DNA from: Pelosinus fermentans DSM 17108
GTDB taxonomy: Bacteria; Bacillota; Negativicutes; DSM-13327
DNA length: 64,000 bases
Assembly (NCBI RefSeq): GCF_000271485.2
Contig: NZ_AKVN02000001.1
Span: forward strand, 1,430,001 to 1,494,000
Direction: 5' to 3'
In this document: positions 7,356 through 17,267 of the stretch, piece by piece
Numbering within the stretch: position 1 is the first letter of the stretch
How the letters are laid out: each line of letters opens with the position of its first letter
The notes under the pieces: model-generated
What the model was told of the DNA's origin: nothing
Seen by the model: only the letters and a program-made list of their open reading frames with translations
Database searches by the model: none
Program-made: the position numbers and the translations under genes

Positions 7356-8074
7356 TGATGGAAAACAAAGTGCAATTTAAAGTTTATGGGAAATATGCCC
7401 TTTTCACAGATCCATTGACTAAAATTGGTGGTGAGAAATGTTCTTATCAAATACCAACTTATCAGGCGTTAAAAGGCATTATGGAGTCGGTGTACTGGAA
7501 GCCGACCATTGTGTGGATAATTGATAAAGTAAGAATTATGAAGTCAATACGAACGCAAACTCGTAGCGCTAAACCTATTAATTATGGTGGAGGAAATTCT
7601 TTAGCGATTTATACTTATCTTTCTGATGTAGAATATCAAGTTCAAGCTCACTTTGAGTGGAATCTGAATCGAGAAGATATGGTAAAAGATCGGAATGAGA
7701 ACAAGCACTTCTTTGTAGCAAAGAGGATGATTGAGCGTGGGGGGCGAAGAGATATTTTTCTTGGTACACGTGAGTGCCAGGGATATGTGGAAAGTTGTGA
7801 TTTCGGTGAAGGTGAAGGATTTTATGATTCTTATGGGGAGTTAGCTTTTGACCTAATGTTCCATGGCTTCGATTATCCTGATGAGCTAGGTGAAAATAAG
7901 CTTCAAGCAAGATTCTGGCGACCTAAACTAGTAAATGGTATTGTGGAATTTAATCGTCCAGAAGAATGTATTAATAAGTTTGTGAAACTAATGATGGCAG
8001 CCCCTCCTATTTCTATTGGATTGCAAGAGGAGGGTATTTTGGAAGGGTATTCCCAAGAGGAGGCTTTGCAATGA
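7352..8074 (+). CDS. cas5c: Cas5 (Cas5d/Cas5c) crRNA-processing subunit
   Basis: About 240 aa. In type I-C, Cas5 replaces Cas6: it cuts pre-crRNA at the base of the repeat hairpin and stays bound to the 5' handle in Cascade. The sequence ([44 protein letters not shown]) is the Cas5d N-terminal RAMP fold. ATG codons at 7352, 7355 and 7358 are in frame. GGAGG at 7343-7347 favours 7355 or 7358. The gene overlaps cas3 by 4 nt. Confidence 0.97.
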   Translation: MMMENKVQFKVYGKYALFTDPLTKIGGEKCSYQIPTYQALKGIMESVYWKPTIVWIIDKVRIMKSIRTQTRSAKPINYGGGNSLAIYTYLSDVEYQVQAHFEWNLNREDMVKDRNENKHFFVAKRMIERGGRRDIFLGTRECQGYVESCDFGEGEGFYDSYGELAFDLMFHGFDYPDELGENKLQARFWRPKLVNGIVEFNRPEECINKFVKLMMAAPPISIGLQEEGILEGYSQEEALQ

Positions 8075-10002
8075 GTTGGATGCAAAAGCTTTATGAAACT
8101 TACGAAAATTGTGCAAGTGCGAAAGACACATCCCTGTTGTCAATCTGCCATACAACACAAAAGGCTCAAATTGAAATTATTATTGATAATGCGGGGAATT
8201 TTAATAGGGCGAGAGTAATTGCAAAAGATCAAGCGCGAACGATTATTCCTTGCACGGAAAGCTCAGGTGGAAGGGCTGGAATAAAACCAGAAGCTCATCC
8301 TCTTTGTGATAAACTGCAATATCTTGCTGGAGATTTCGCTATATATGGCGGAGAAGTAACGAAAGGCTATGCCAAAAATCCTACGGAACCATATGAAAAA
8401 TATACAGAACTTTTGCAGCAGTGGTGTGATTCGGAATTTACTCATCCAAAAGCAAAAGCAGTTTTTGAATATGTTAAAAAAGGTAATTTAATAAAAGATT
8501 TGGTTGAGAGTAAAGTGTTATTTTTAGATGATAATAAAAAACTTTTAAAAGAGTGGAGAGGGGATACCAAGCAAGAAGTTCCAGAGATTTTTAAGGTTAC
8601 CCAAAATTCAATACAAGGAGATGCTTTTGCACGATGGATAATTGAAATACCTACCGATCCGCAAAGCGCAGTCTGGACAGATGAAAGCTTATTTGACAGT
8701 TGGACGAGGTTTTATTTATCAACCAAAAAAACTAGTGGGTTGTGTTTGGTTACTGGGGTGAACATAGCTTTGTCTGATCAGCATCCAGCTAAAATAAGAA
8801 ATGATGGAGATAAAGCAAAATTAATTTCCTCCAATGATATAAGCGGTTTTACCTTTCGGGGGCGTTTCTTATCTGCTGAACAAGCATGTGGTGTTGGATT
8901 TGAAGTAACGCAAAAAGCACATAATGCTTTGCGATGGCTTATTAATCGCCAAGGGTATAGGCGAGGAGATTTAGCAATAGTGGCATGGTCAACTGTTGGA
9001 AAAAAAATTATTGATCCTCTGGCTGATCCCTATTCTATATTCAATATTGATGAAATGGAAAGTGATTCGGAGATTTTAGCTGCAACTACTCAGGAATTAG
9101 CGATCAAGCTAAATAAGAAGATTGCTGGTTATCAAGGAGAAATCGGAAATACAGCAGGAGTTGTTGTCATGGGACTTGACTCTGCAACTCCTGGCAGGAT
9201 GGCTATGACATTTTACCGGGAACTTACTGATTCTGATTTTTTACATAGAATTGAGGATTGGCATAAGTCATGTTGCTGGATTCATAATTATCATTCGAAA
9301 GAGATTATTGATAAAAAAACAGGAAAAAAGCAAAAAATCAAGGTTCGACTTGTTGGTGCTCCTACTCCCAATGATATTGTAGAAGCGGCTTATGGAAGTA
9401 AGGTAGATGATAAATTACGTAAGACAACTGTAATGCGTATCCTCCCTTGTATTATTGACGGAGAGAAGATTCCAAGAGATTTAGTAGAATCTGTGGTTAG
9501 GCGTGCCATAAATAGGGGAGCGATGGAAGCGTGGGAGTGGAATAAAACCCTCAGCATAGCTTGTGCGCTTTATCGAAAATATCAAGAGAAGGAGAATTAT
9601 GAGATGGCTTTAGATGAAAAACGAGCAAAAAGAGATTATTTATATGGCAGATTGTTAGCCTTAGCTGATGGCTTAGAAGAGTGGGCATTAAGACAAGGAG
9701 GGGAAAATCGTCAAACCAATGCAGCTAGGTTGATGCAACGATTTGCGGATCATCCTTTTACAACGTGGCCTACTATTGAACTTGCGTTACTGCCTTATAA
9801 AGCTCGATTAGGGAAAAAAACTGCAAAAATTGAAGGATTAATATCAAAAGTTACGGCGATGTTTGAACCCGATGATTTTATAAGCGATAAAAAACTAAGC
9901 GGCGAATTTTTACTAGGATATCATTGCCAGCGAGAAGCAAGATGGTATGAAAAAAGTATAGACAAGGAAATTATATCAGAAATAGAGGAGGAAATAGTAT
10001 GA
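8071..10002 (+). CDS. cas8c: Cas8c (Csd1) large subunit of type I-C Cascade
   Basis: 643 aa, within the usual Csd1 size. It starts [11 protein letters not shown] with a GAGGAGG site and overlaps the cas5 stop by 4 nt. Cas8c recognises the PAM and recruits Cas3. Conserved Csd1 stretches include a glycine-rich core near residues 70-90 and the MTFYRELT segment. The C-terminal third is also translated separately as Cas11c from an internal start at 9604. Confidence 0.97.
   Translation: MSWMQKLYETYENCASAKDTSLLSICHTTQKAQIEIIIDNAGNFNRARVIAKDQARTIIPCTESSGGRAGIKPEAHPLCDKLQYLAGDFAIYGGEVTKGYAKNPTEPYEKYTELLQQWCDSEFTHPKAKAVFEYVKKGNLIKDLVESKVLFLDDNKKLLKEWRGDTKQEVPEIFKVTQNSIQGDAFARWIIEIPTDPQSAVWTDESLFDSWTRFYLSTKKTSGLCLVTGVNIALSDQHPAKIRNDGDKAKLISSNDISGFTFRGRFLSAEQACGVGFEVTQKAHNALRWLINRQGYRRGDLAIVAWSTVGKKIIDPLADPYSIFNIDEMESDSEILAATTQELAIKLNKKIAGYQGEIGNTAGVVVMGLDSATPGRMAMTFYRELTDSDFLHRIEDWHKSCCWIHNYHSKEIIDKKTGKKQKIKVRLVGAPTPNDIVEAAYGSKVDDKLRKTTVMRILPCIIDGEKIPRDLVESVVRRAINRGAMEAWEWNKTLSIACALYRKYQEKENYEMALDEKRAKRDYLYGRLLALADGLEEWALRQGGENRQTNAARLMQRFADHPFTTWPTIELALLPYKARLGKKTAKIEGLISKVTAMFEPDDFISDKKLSGEFLLGYHCQREARWYEKSIDKEIISEIEEEIV
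9604..10002 (+). CDS. cas11c: Cas11c small subunit from an internal start within cas8c
   Basis: In frame with cas8c, an ATG at 9604 is preceded by AAGGAG (9589-9594) with 9-nt spacing, which is near ideal. The product would be 132 aa, all helical ([20 protein letters not shown]), fitting known Cas11c subunits that coat the Cascade belly. Internal initiation of Cas11 from cas8c is established for type I-C; here it is supported by the ribosome site and length. Confidence 0.85.
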   Translation: MALDEKRAKRDYLYGRLLALADGLEEWALRQGGENRQTNAARLMQRFADHPFTTWPTIELALLPYKARLGKKTAKIEGLISKVTAMFEPDDFISDKKLSGEFLLGYHCQREARWYEKSIDKEIISEIEEEIV

Positions 10003-10904
10003 GAACTTTGGAAAACAAAATTGATTTTGCAGTAGTCATAAATGTAAAAAATGCCAATCCCAATGGAGATCCTTTGAATGGGAACAGACCTCGTACAAAC
10101 TATGATGGATATGGAGAAATATCTGACGTATGCATTAAAAGAAAAATACGAAACCGTTTAATGGAGATGGGAAAAGAATATTCTATTTTTGTTCAGTCAG
10201 ATGACAATAGGGTGGATGGATACAGAAGCCTTCGTGAGAGAGCGGAAGGAGAATTGAAAGATGCTCTTAAAAATGAGGAGAATTTTCGAGAAGAAGCTTG
10301 TAAAAAATGGCTTGATGTTAGAGCCTTCGGACAAGTTTTTGCTTATAGTGGAGGAAAAAAAGGAAAGGGAAAAGCTAAGTCTGAAAGTGGTGAAGAGCCT
10401 GGGGATGACAAAGGTGTTTCCATTGGGATTAGGGGACCAGTTTCGATTCATCCAGCCTTTAGCGTTAGTCCCATAAGTATTTCCAGTATTCAGATTACCA
10501 AGAGTGTTAGTGGTGAAGGAGATGGGAGTAAGCGGGCCTCTGATACTATGGGGATGAAACATCGTGTAGATCATGGAGTATATGTATTTTATGGTAGTAT
10601 AAATCCTCAGTTGGCTTCTAAAACCGGTTTCAATGACGTAGATGCCGAGGTTATCAAGCAAGCATTAAGTGAGTTATTTCAGAATGATGCATCTTCTGCA
10701 AGACCAGAAGGAAGCATGGAAGTCTATCAAGTCTATTGGTGGAGACATGATTCAAAGAATGGACAATATTCGTCTGGAAAGGTTCATCGCTCATTGGAAA
10801 TTGTATTAAAAGATAGTGTGGCAGAAGCAAAGTCAATAGATGACTATAATATTACAATCCATCCGTTGGAAAATTTAGTGCCAGAAATTATTGATGGTAA
10901 ATAA
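9999..10904 (+). CDS. cas7c: Cas7 (Csd2) backbone subunit
   Basis: 301 aa. It begins with the hallmark Csd2 sequence KIDFAVVINVKNANPNGDPLNGNRPR. Multiple Cas7 copies form the crRNA-bound filament in Cascade, and their thumbs flip out every sixth guide base. GAGGAGG precedes the ATG, which overlaps the cas8c stop by 4 nt. Residues about 115-135 form a lysine/glycine-rich loop (GGKKGKGKAKSESGEEP). Confidence 0.97.
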   Translation: MRTLENKIDFAVVINVKNANPNGDPLNGNRPRTNYDGYGEISDVCIKRKIRNRLMEMGKEYSIFVQSDDNRVDGYRSLRERAEGELKDALKNEENFREEACKKWLDVRAFGQVFAYSGGKKGKGKAKSESGEEPGDDKGVSIGIRGPVSIHPAFSVSPISISSIQITKSVSGEGDGSKRASDTMGMKHRVDHGVYVFYGSINPQLASKTGFNDVDAEVIKQALSELFQNDASSARPEGSMEVYQVYWWRHDSKNGQYSSGKVHRSLEIVLKDSVAEAKSIDDYNITIHPLENLVPEIIDGK

Positions 10905-10907
10905 ATC

Positions 10908-11615
10908 ATGTTATCTATTGATTTAGAAGATGACTTTCTCATGCTCTCAGGAATCCAGCATATAGCTTTTTGTGAGAGGCAGTGGGCACTCATTCATATT
11001 GAGCAAGTTTGGGCGGAAAATGTTCGTACCGTAGAGGGGCAGCACCTTCATGAACGTACTGATGATCCCTTTGAAGATGAAACAAGGACAACCTTGCGGA
11101 CAGTTAGAGCCATGCCGCTTATTTCAAGGAAACTGGGACTTAGAGGTATTGCGGACGTGGTGGAATTTCACCAGGAAAAGGAATTGATTGAAGGTAAGAC
11201 TTGTCGTCTTGAAGGCAGAGAAGGTTGGTGGCGACCGATTCCTGTAGAATATAAGAGGGGGCGTCCCAAAAAGGATGATCGGGATGCTGTTCAATTGTGT
11301 GCCCAAGCCATGGCATTGGAGGAGATGATGCAGGTATCAATTGATACAGGATTTCTCTTCTATGCTCAAACGAAACATCGGGAAAAGATTTTGTTAGATG
11401 AAACCCTTCGTTTGCATACCGTAGAACTTGCCAGCCGCATGCAGCAGTTTTTTCGCGAAGGGAAAACACCGAAAGCAACCAAGGGAAAACGCTGCTCCCA
11501 GTGTTCTTTGGTGGAAGAGTGTCAGCCAACCTGGACATTGCGTCATCGTCCCGTCAAAGATTATCTGGCACGAATGTGCCGCGAGGAGGTGGATGACTCT
11601 TGCGACGGCTTCTAA
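10908..11615 (+). CDS. cas4: Cas4 exonuclease for spacer PAM selection
   Basis: 235 aa. RecB-like nuclease core: PVEYKRGRPK, with Glu and Lys of the active site, and upstream Asp in GIADVVEF. The iron-sulfur cysteines are one near the N-terminus (FCERQW, about residue 22) and three at the C-terminus (CSQCSLVEEC, about 195-204). Cas4 trims prespacers and sets PAM orientation with Cas1-Cas2. It is 3 nt downstream of cas7 with a weak ribosome site. Confidence 0.97.
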   Translation: MLSIDLEDDFLMLSGIQHIAFCERQWALIHIEQVWAENVRTVEGQHLHERTDDPFEDETRTTLRTVRAMPLISRKLGLRGIADVVEFHQEKELIEGKTCRLEGREGWWRPIPVEYKRGRPKKDDRDAVQLCAQAMALEEMMQVSIDTGFLFYAQTKHREKILLDETLRLHTVELASRMQQFFREGKTPKATKGKRCSQCSLVEECQPTWTLRHRPVKDYLARMCREEVDDSCDGF

Positions 11616-12631
11616 ATACATTGTATGTAACCTTGCCAGATGTTTATTTAGCCTGTGATGGCGAGAATGTACTGATTAAAGTCAATGATGAGATTAAATT
11701 TCGGGTTCCTGTTCACAACTTAGAAGGAATTGTTTGCTTCGGCTTTGCAGGAGCCAGTCCAAGATTGATGCATTTGTGTTGTGAGCGAGGTGTAGCCATT
11801 TCTTTCTTATCACAATATGGAAAATTCATGGGACGCATTACGGGTAATGTATCAGGCAATGTTCTACTTAGGCGAACACAATATCGCTGGTCGGATGATG
11901 AGATAGTGACGACCCGGTTATCACGCCGATTTATTGCCGCTAAAATTATGAATAGCCGGGCGGTATTACATCGTGTTTTACGAGACCATACTGAAGTGGT
12001 TGATAATGAAGCTCTGGAGAGAGCACTTCAATTATTAGCAAGGATGCCTGCGAAGTTGGAAATGGCACATCATGGTGATTCTATACGAGGCATTGAAGGA
12101 GAAGCAGCGCATCTCTATTTTTCTAATTTTAATCAATTAGTATTAAATCAAAAGGAAGCATTTCGTATGCTAGGGCGAAATCGCAGACCACCGACAGATC
12201 GAGTGAATGCTTTGCTATCTTTCTTATATACGCTGCTCACGCACGAAGTTGTAGCGGCTCTCGAAAGTGTTGGACTTGATCCCCAGGTTGGGTTTTTGCA
12301 TAGGGATCGACCAGGACGACCTAGTTTAGCACTTGATGTCATGGAAGAATTGCGCCCGCATTTTGTGGATCGTCTAGCAGTGACGTTGATTAATCGCAAT
12401 CAGATTACAGCAAAAGGCTTTGTCGTAAAGGAAAATGGTGCTGTGATTATGGATGATGATACTCGTAAGGAAGTATTGACTGCTTGGCAAAAGCGCAAAC
12501 AAGAAGAGATTACTCATCCCTATCTGGAAGAAAAAATTCCTTTGGGTCTTGTGCCATATGTTCAAGCTATGCTGCTGGCGAGGCATATGCGTGGTGATTT
12601 AGAAGATTATCCGCCATTTTTCTGGAAATGA
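11600..12631 (+). CDS. cas1: Cas1 integrase
   Basis: 343 aa. The start is TTG at 11600, 9 nt after GAGGAGG, because the nearby ATG at 11593 is out of frame. It overlaps cas4 by 16 nt. Catalytic residues are visible: Glu in RGIEGEAAHLYF (about 167), His in VGFLHRDRPGRPSLALDVMEE (about 233), then the acidic Asp/Glu of that motif. Cas1 joins new spacers to the leader end of the array. Confidence 0.98.
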   Translation: MRRLLNTLYVTLPDVYLACDGENVLIKVNDEIKFRVPVHNLEGIVCFGFAGASPRLMHLCCERGVAISFLSQYGKFMGRITGNVSGNVLLRRTQYRWSDDEIVTTRLSRRFIAAKIMNSRAVLHRVLRDHTEVVDNEALERALQLLARMPAKLEMAHHGDSIRGIEGEAAHLYFSNFNQLVLNQKEAFRMLGRNRRPPTDRVNALLSFLYTLLTHEVVAALESVGLDPQVGFLHRDRPGRPSLALDVMEELRPHFVDRLAVTLINRNQITAKGFVVKENGAVIMDDDTRKEVLTAWQKRKQEEITHPYLEEKIPLGLVPYVQAMLLARHMRGDLEDYPPFFWK

Positions 12632-12641
12632 GGGTTTGGCA

Positions 12642-12932
12642 ATGATGGTATTAATTACTTATGATGTAAGTGTGACCACCGATTCGGGAAAGAAACGTCT
12701 TCGCAGAGTAGCGAAACAATGTGTAAATTATGGTCAACGTGTTCAAAACTCAGTTTTTGAATGTTTACTTGACCCAGCGCAGTTTGCAGAGTTAAAGCAT
12801 CGCTTGGAAAGCATAATCAATCATGAGACGGATAGCCTGCGATATTATTTCTTAGGAAGCAACTGGAAAAATCGCGTAGAGCATGTGGGTGCGAAATCAG
12901 GATATGATCCAGAAGGAGTTCTGATGATCTAA
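12642..12932 (+). CDS. cas2: Cas2, spacer integration partner
   Basis: 96 aa ferredoxin-like protein beginning MMVLITYDVS, with the conserved Asp of Cas2. I prefer the ATG at 12642 (or 12645), since GAGGG lies 7 nt upstream; a TTG at 12636 is also in frame. It bridges two Cas1 dimers. It is the last gene of the operon, directly followed by the array leader. Confidence 0.97.
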   Translation: MMVLITYDVSVTTDSGKKRLRRVAKQCVNYGQRVQNSVFECLLDPAQFAELKHRLESIINHETDSLRYYFLGSNWKNRVEHVGAKSGYDPEGVLMI

Positions 12933-13097
12933 TGCGAACCCTAAGTGCTCATCGTTTTCCTGGGGCATTCGCAGTCTAGAAGGTACAAGCCTTCTTGATG
13001 TTTATATAAGGAAAATCTTTTTAAAAATCGATATAATTTTCTAGTTCGCGAAATCATGTGTTTTGACCCATGGTTTTCTTATATCCCACAATTGCCA
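12933..13097 (+). promoter_or_regulatory. Leader of CRISPR array 2
   Basis: 165 bp between the cas2 stop and the first repeat, AT-rich toward the array. It contains TATAAT at 13032-13037 as a likely -10 box, with no clear -35 box. An inverted repeat TGCGAA...TTCGCA (12932-12974) lies at its start. The position between cas2 and a perfect first repeat is typical for the integration site. Confidence 0.8.
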
Positions 13098-15437
13098 GTC
13101 ACGCCTTGCGTAGGCGTGTGGATTGAAACCGAATATCTTTGTCTGCCACTGCTAATGCTAAGGCGTCACGCCTTGCGTAGGCGTGTGGATTGAAACTATA
13201 GTAACTCCGTTTGTTGTCTCTGAGCTTCCTGGTCACGCCTTGCGTAGGCGTGTGGATTGAAACCATATTATGGGGAGCCTTGAATTTCTTTTGCATAGCG
13301 TCACGCCTTGCGTAGGCGTGTGGATTGAAACGCTCCGCTGTTTGATCCTGTGTCATTCGAGCTGGTCACGCCTTGCGTAGGCGTGTGGATTGAAACTATG
13401 ATTGGCGCTAACTCGGAGGCTTGGTATGCTGTCACGCCTTGCGTAGGCGTGTGGATTGAAACAAATAGCCAGTATACAGTCCGTTATCAGACGTAGTCAC
13501 GCCTTGCGTAGGCGTGTGGATTGAAACATCTGTAAAGCTACCGTTGTCATGGAGTGTCGTAGTCACGCCTTGCGTAGGCGTGTGGATTGAAACTAAGTCC
13601 TCTCATGCCAATACCAATATGCCTGAGGTCACGCCTTGCGTAGGCGTGTGGATTGAAACTAGAGCTAGACATTGTTCTATCAAACATTTCTTTGTCACGC
13701 CTTGCGTAGGCGTGTGGATTGAAACAATTCACCAGTGCCGGCTTCAGCATCATTAACTTCGTCACGCCTTGCGTAGGCGTGTGGATTGAAACATCGTCTA
13801 TGAAATCAAACAACGTAGGTGTATCAATGTCACGCCTTGCGTAGGCGTGTGGATTGAAACTGTCTGATGTGTTGACCATGCGTTATTTCTTAGGTCACGC
13901 CTTGCGTAGGCGTGTGGATTGAAACTTATTGTTTTGGCTAACACCGTTGGCGTATTGGTCACGCCTTGCGTAGGCGTGTGGATTGAAACTGTTCACCAGT
14001 TAACTGGTCTATGTATTCTTCGGTCACGCCTTGCGTAGGCGTGTGGATTGAAACATCATCTGCATTGTCAATAAATGCAGTTTCAACCAGGTCACGCCTT
14101 GCGTAGGCGTGTGGATTGAAACATTAGAAGTTGCTTTTTGGATAGCTTTGCAACTGTCACGCCTTGCGTAGGCGTGTGGATTGAAACCCTTAGTAATTGC
14201 CAAGGTGACGGTGTGAGCTTCGTCACGCCTTGCGTAGGCGTGTGGATTGAAACACAGAAGAAGAAAAGGAAATGCTTGAAAACTGGGTCACGCCTTGCGT
14301 AGGCGTGTGGATTGAAACTCAAATCTGCACCTCTAAAGATATAAGTCTTGCGTCACGCCTTGCGTAGGCGTGTGGATTGAAACAATGTCACATGAGTAAC
14401 CTCTATAATTCGCCATTGTCACGCCTTGCGTAGGCGTGTGGATTGAAACATTGTTCGTCACTCCGTTTACCTATGATACACATGTCACGCCTTGCGTAGG
14501 CGTGTGGATTGAAACCATTTTGATCATTTATTAGGGGCTAAACCCCATTGTCACGCCTTGCGTAGGCGTGTGGATTGAAACTTATTAACTCTGTAGCCAA
14601 CCATATTTGTTTTACCGTCACGCCTTGCGTAGGCGTGTGGATTGAAACTGCCAAAAACGAGCCGAATTGCTGGCAGGTGAACGTCACGCCTTGCGTAGGC
14701 GTGTGGATTGAAACTCACCAAGACTAGCTTTGCCAATAGCCTGTATACTGTCACGCCTTGCGTAGGCGTGTGGATTGAAACACGTATTTGAAATTCAAGG
14801 TTTAGACCACCAAGTCACGCCTTGCGTAGGCGTGTGGATTGAAACCAACTGAGTTGATGCTGTTTTTAAGTCCTGTTTGTCACGCCTTGCGTAGGCGTGT
14901 GGATTGAAACACGTATCTTAAAGCGATTGAAGCTCTACTACGGTCACGCCTTGCGTAGGCGTGTGGATTGAAACAATTAAACAATATTTTATAGAGCGAT
15001 TTATTAAGTCACGCCTTGCGTAGGCGTGTGGATTGAAACAGATCTTCGGCAGCCAGTATAAAAGAGGAGTTGGTCACGCCTTGCGTAGGCGTGTGGATTG
15101 AAACATAGGTTTTATTTGTGACTACATCCATTCGTGCAAGTCACGCCTTGCGTAGGCGTGTGGATTGAAACATAATTAAAGATAATGAAAAACCTGAGCA
15201 TAAGCGTCACGCCTTGCGTAGGCGTGTGGATTGAAACATGTAAAACTTGTTAGGGGTTACATTTCCTTTATTGTCACGCCTTGCGTAGGCGTGTGGATTG
15301 AAACCCCATTGTAAGGTATTTCCTTGTGCCACTTTTCTGTCACGCCTTGCGTAGGCGTGTGGATTGAAACCGTTTTTCGGGTTTCAACATCAACCCTCTG
15401 GTAGAGTCACGCCTTGCGTAGGCGTGTAGATCAAAAC
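13098..15437 (+). CRISPR. CRISPR array 2, type I-C, complete
   Basis: Thirty-six repeats of 32 nt and 35 spacers of about 32-36 nt. The repeat begins GTCACGCCTTGCGTAGG and ends GTGGATTGAAAC. CACGCCT / AGGCGTG form a 7-bp stem with a TGCGT loop. All repeats look identical except the last (15406-15437), which reads GTGTAGATCAAAAC and marks the trailer. The leader is at the cas2 side, so the newest spacers are near 13130. One spacer (14516-14549) contains its own GGGGCTAAACCCC hairpin. Confidence 0.99.
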
Positions 15438-15649
15438 TGAGGTGGAATCTCATCCTATCTCCGAATGCTTGGTGTTTATCCAAAGCAGTTGGAGTTATAG
15501 AAGAAGAAATGGGAACATACTGTATGGAATGATTAAAGAGGCAAAGAGGAGCTTTGTGAGTACCATTATATTGCCGAGGGAGAAGTCTTAAAAATAAAAG
15601 ATACATTATGTGTCAAAGAACAAAAAACTTACAAAGTTGAGGGATCATA
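15438..15649. other. Array trailer region, no intact gene
   Basis: About 210 bp of purine-rich sequence with in-frame stops in every plus frame. Nothing recognisable is coded. It may be a decayed gene or old array flank. Confidence 0.5.
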
Positions 15650-16369
15650 ATGATATTTGTAAAACATACCCCTAATCATGCAGGTGTGGCTATATATGGT
15701 GATTGTTTAGATTTTGAGGAACTTTATGGTGCACTGCATGATGTTGTTGGTAAGGAGAATCAATATGTTGCCTACCAAGGTGTTCGTATAAGAGTGTTAG
15801 GGTTCTGCTATGAGCTGCGCCATGCTTTAATGGGGAATCGGGAATTTGAATTTGTTGAGAATGGTATGGATGAGAATCGGATGAAAGAGTTAGCAATGAT
15901 TACTCCTAAGAAAAATATATATATAGGCACTCATATTTTATGGCCGGAAATATTGTTTGTTATTATGTGTTTGAGTGATTTTATTTTGTTACGCCAGAAA
16001 AAAAACAAGTATCCAGAATGGGATGCGAATACTGCTGCGGTTCATAAGTTTCAGGCGGCGGTTGTAGAGTGCCTGAAGCAAGTAGTAACGGAGGCTTCCT
16101 ATAAACGTATACTGAACATGATAACCCATGATTATACATGGTTTTACGGATATACAATACAGTATATTGATATTTTAAATGGTAAATTTCTGGCAATGAA
16201 TAAGGAAAAGCGCTTAAAGAGTGTAGCAATCATAGCAAAGAGAATTGCAGAACCAGACGATGAATATAGAGAGGTGAGAGAGGAAGTTTTGGAAGAAGCT
16301 CTAAAATATAATTGTCCTGCAGATGAAATTCAATATGACTGGGACTATCCTGAAAACATCCAGTGGTGA
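15650..16369 (+). CDS. DUF6904-like hypothetical protein
   Basis: 239 aa. The N-terminal block (MIFVKHTPNHAGVAIYGDCL, then RVLGFCYELRHALMGNREFEFV) matches my recollection of the DUF6904 family, uncharacterised proteins common in Firmicutes accessory regions. Residues 90-115 are hydrophobic (ILWPEILFVIMCLSDFIL) and probably buried rather than transmembrane. The C-terminus is acidic. TGAGGGA precedes the ATG. It follows the CRISPR array without an evident operon partner. The function is unknown. Confidence 0.75.
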   Translation: MIFVKHTPNHAGVAIYGDCLDFEELYGALHDVVGKENQYVAYQGVRIRVLGFCYELRHALMGNREFEFVENGMDENRMKELAMITPKKNIYIGTHILWPEILFVIMCLSDFILLRQKKNKYPEWDANTAAVHKFQAAVVECLKQVVTEASYKRILNMITHDYTWFYGYTIQYIDILNGKFLAMNKEKRLKSVAIIAKRIAEPDDEYREVREEVLEEALKYNCPADEIQYDWDYPENIQW

Positions 16370-16515
16370 ATACGGATGAACAGGAGACGATTCTGGTTAA
16401 AAGTGATATACTATTATTTTGATTACGAATGGATAATGAGGGGAATCATTCCTATGATATTGACATATGAGATGATTTATTGTCTGAAAGTGTAAAACAG
16501 GGAGATTGGTGTGGT

Positions 16516-17019
16516 ATGGTGAAAATTCGTTTAGCTTCTCAGATAACAACGGATTCGGTTGTAGATGGAAAGGGATTGAGAACGGTGATCTGGTGTCAAG
16601 GCTGTACTCATCATTGCCAAGGCTGTCACAATCTTGATACCCAGGATTTGAAGGGTGGTTTTGAACAAGAAATTGATGATGTGGTACAGACTGTTCTAGC
16701 GGTCAAACTGCAGTCCGGGGTAACATTTTCAGGTGGCGAACCAATGCTGCAGCCCGTTGCTTGTACTGCTATTGCTGAGCAATTGAAAAGTAAAGGCGTT
16801 AATATTTGGTGTTATACTGGTTTCACTTTTGAAGAGTTAATTAAGAGACCGGATTGTCTGGAATTTTTACAATACATTGATGTATTAATTGATGGCAAAT
16901 TTGAATTAGCATTGAAAAGTTATGATTTGTTATTCAAGGGTTCTGCTAATCAGCGCATTATTGACGTTCCGGAAAGCCTAAAAGAGAAAAAAGTGGTATT
17001 GTATGAACCTTTGCCTTAA
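16516..17019 (+). CDS. NrdG-like radical SAM activating enzyme
   Basis: About 168 aa. CTHHCQGC is the CX3CX2C iron-sulfur motif of the anaerobic ribonucleotide reductase activase type, followed by SGGEPMLQP, the SAM-binding GGE motif. Such enzymes install a glycyl radical on a partner. I prefer the ATG at 16516, with GGAG upstream, over a TTG at 16480. No NrdD or other glycyl-radical enzyme is encoded in this window, so the partner lies elsewhere. Confidence 0.85.
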   Translation: MVKIRLASQITTDSVVDGKGLRTVIWCQGCTHHCQGCHNLDTQDLKGGFEQEIDDVVQTVLAVKLQSGVTFSGGEPMLQPVACTAIAEQLKSKGVNIWCYTGFTFEELIKRPDCLEFLQYIDVLIDGKFELALKSYDLLFKGSANQRIIDVPESLKEKKVVLYEPLP

Positions 17020-17059
17020 ATAAAGAGATCATTGCTCGGCAAAAAAAGTGATAAAAAGT

Positions 17060-17130
17060 AACTGCAGAGGCGCAGAGAACGTAGAGATAGGATGAATATA
17101 TCCCTCTGCGTACTCTGCGCCTCTGCGGTT
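17060..17130. repeat. Dispersed palindromic repeat, type A copy 1
   Basis: Left arm AACTGCAGAGGCGCAGAG, right arm CTCTGCGCCTCTGCGGTT, about 35 bp apart. Related copies lie at 29509, 42900 and 59854. It occupies most of the gap between the radical SAM gene and the GntR promoter. Confidence 0.9.
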
Positions 17131-17165
17131 AAAAAAATCGTACTCATTTAAATTTCAGAATAATC

Positions 17166-17214
17166 TTGAAAAAGATAATAGAAGTGTTATAATACAATTG
17201 TAAATGTATATACA
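17166..17214 (+). promoter_or_regulatory. Promoter and candidate operator of the GntR gene
   Basis: TTGAAA (17166-17171), 16 bp, TATAAT (17188-17193). Downstream lies the palindrome TGTATATACA (17205-17214), then ATGTCAACATGATGACAT. GntR/HutC regulators of amino-sugar genes bind similar TTGTATATACAA-like sites, so autoregulation is likely but inferred. Confidence 0.6.
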
Positions 17215-17267
17215 ACATGTCAACATGATGACATTTCAAATTTATGATAAATGTAAAGGTGGTAATC

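Noticed and set aside
10197-10661. 154-codon minus-strand frame opposite cas7
   Set aside because: Antisense shadow of a well-supported gene, no ribosome site or family match.
163-13430. Spacers at 163 and 13397 both beginning TATGATTGG
   Set aside because: Only nine bases agree and the rest differ; chance is enough to explain it.
13099-15606. Similar repetitive open frames in and beyond array 2
   Set aside because: Same cause: repeat periodicity leaves frames open.
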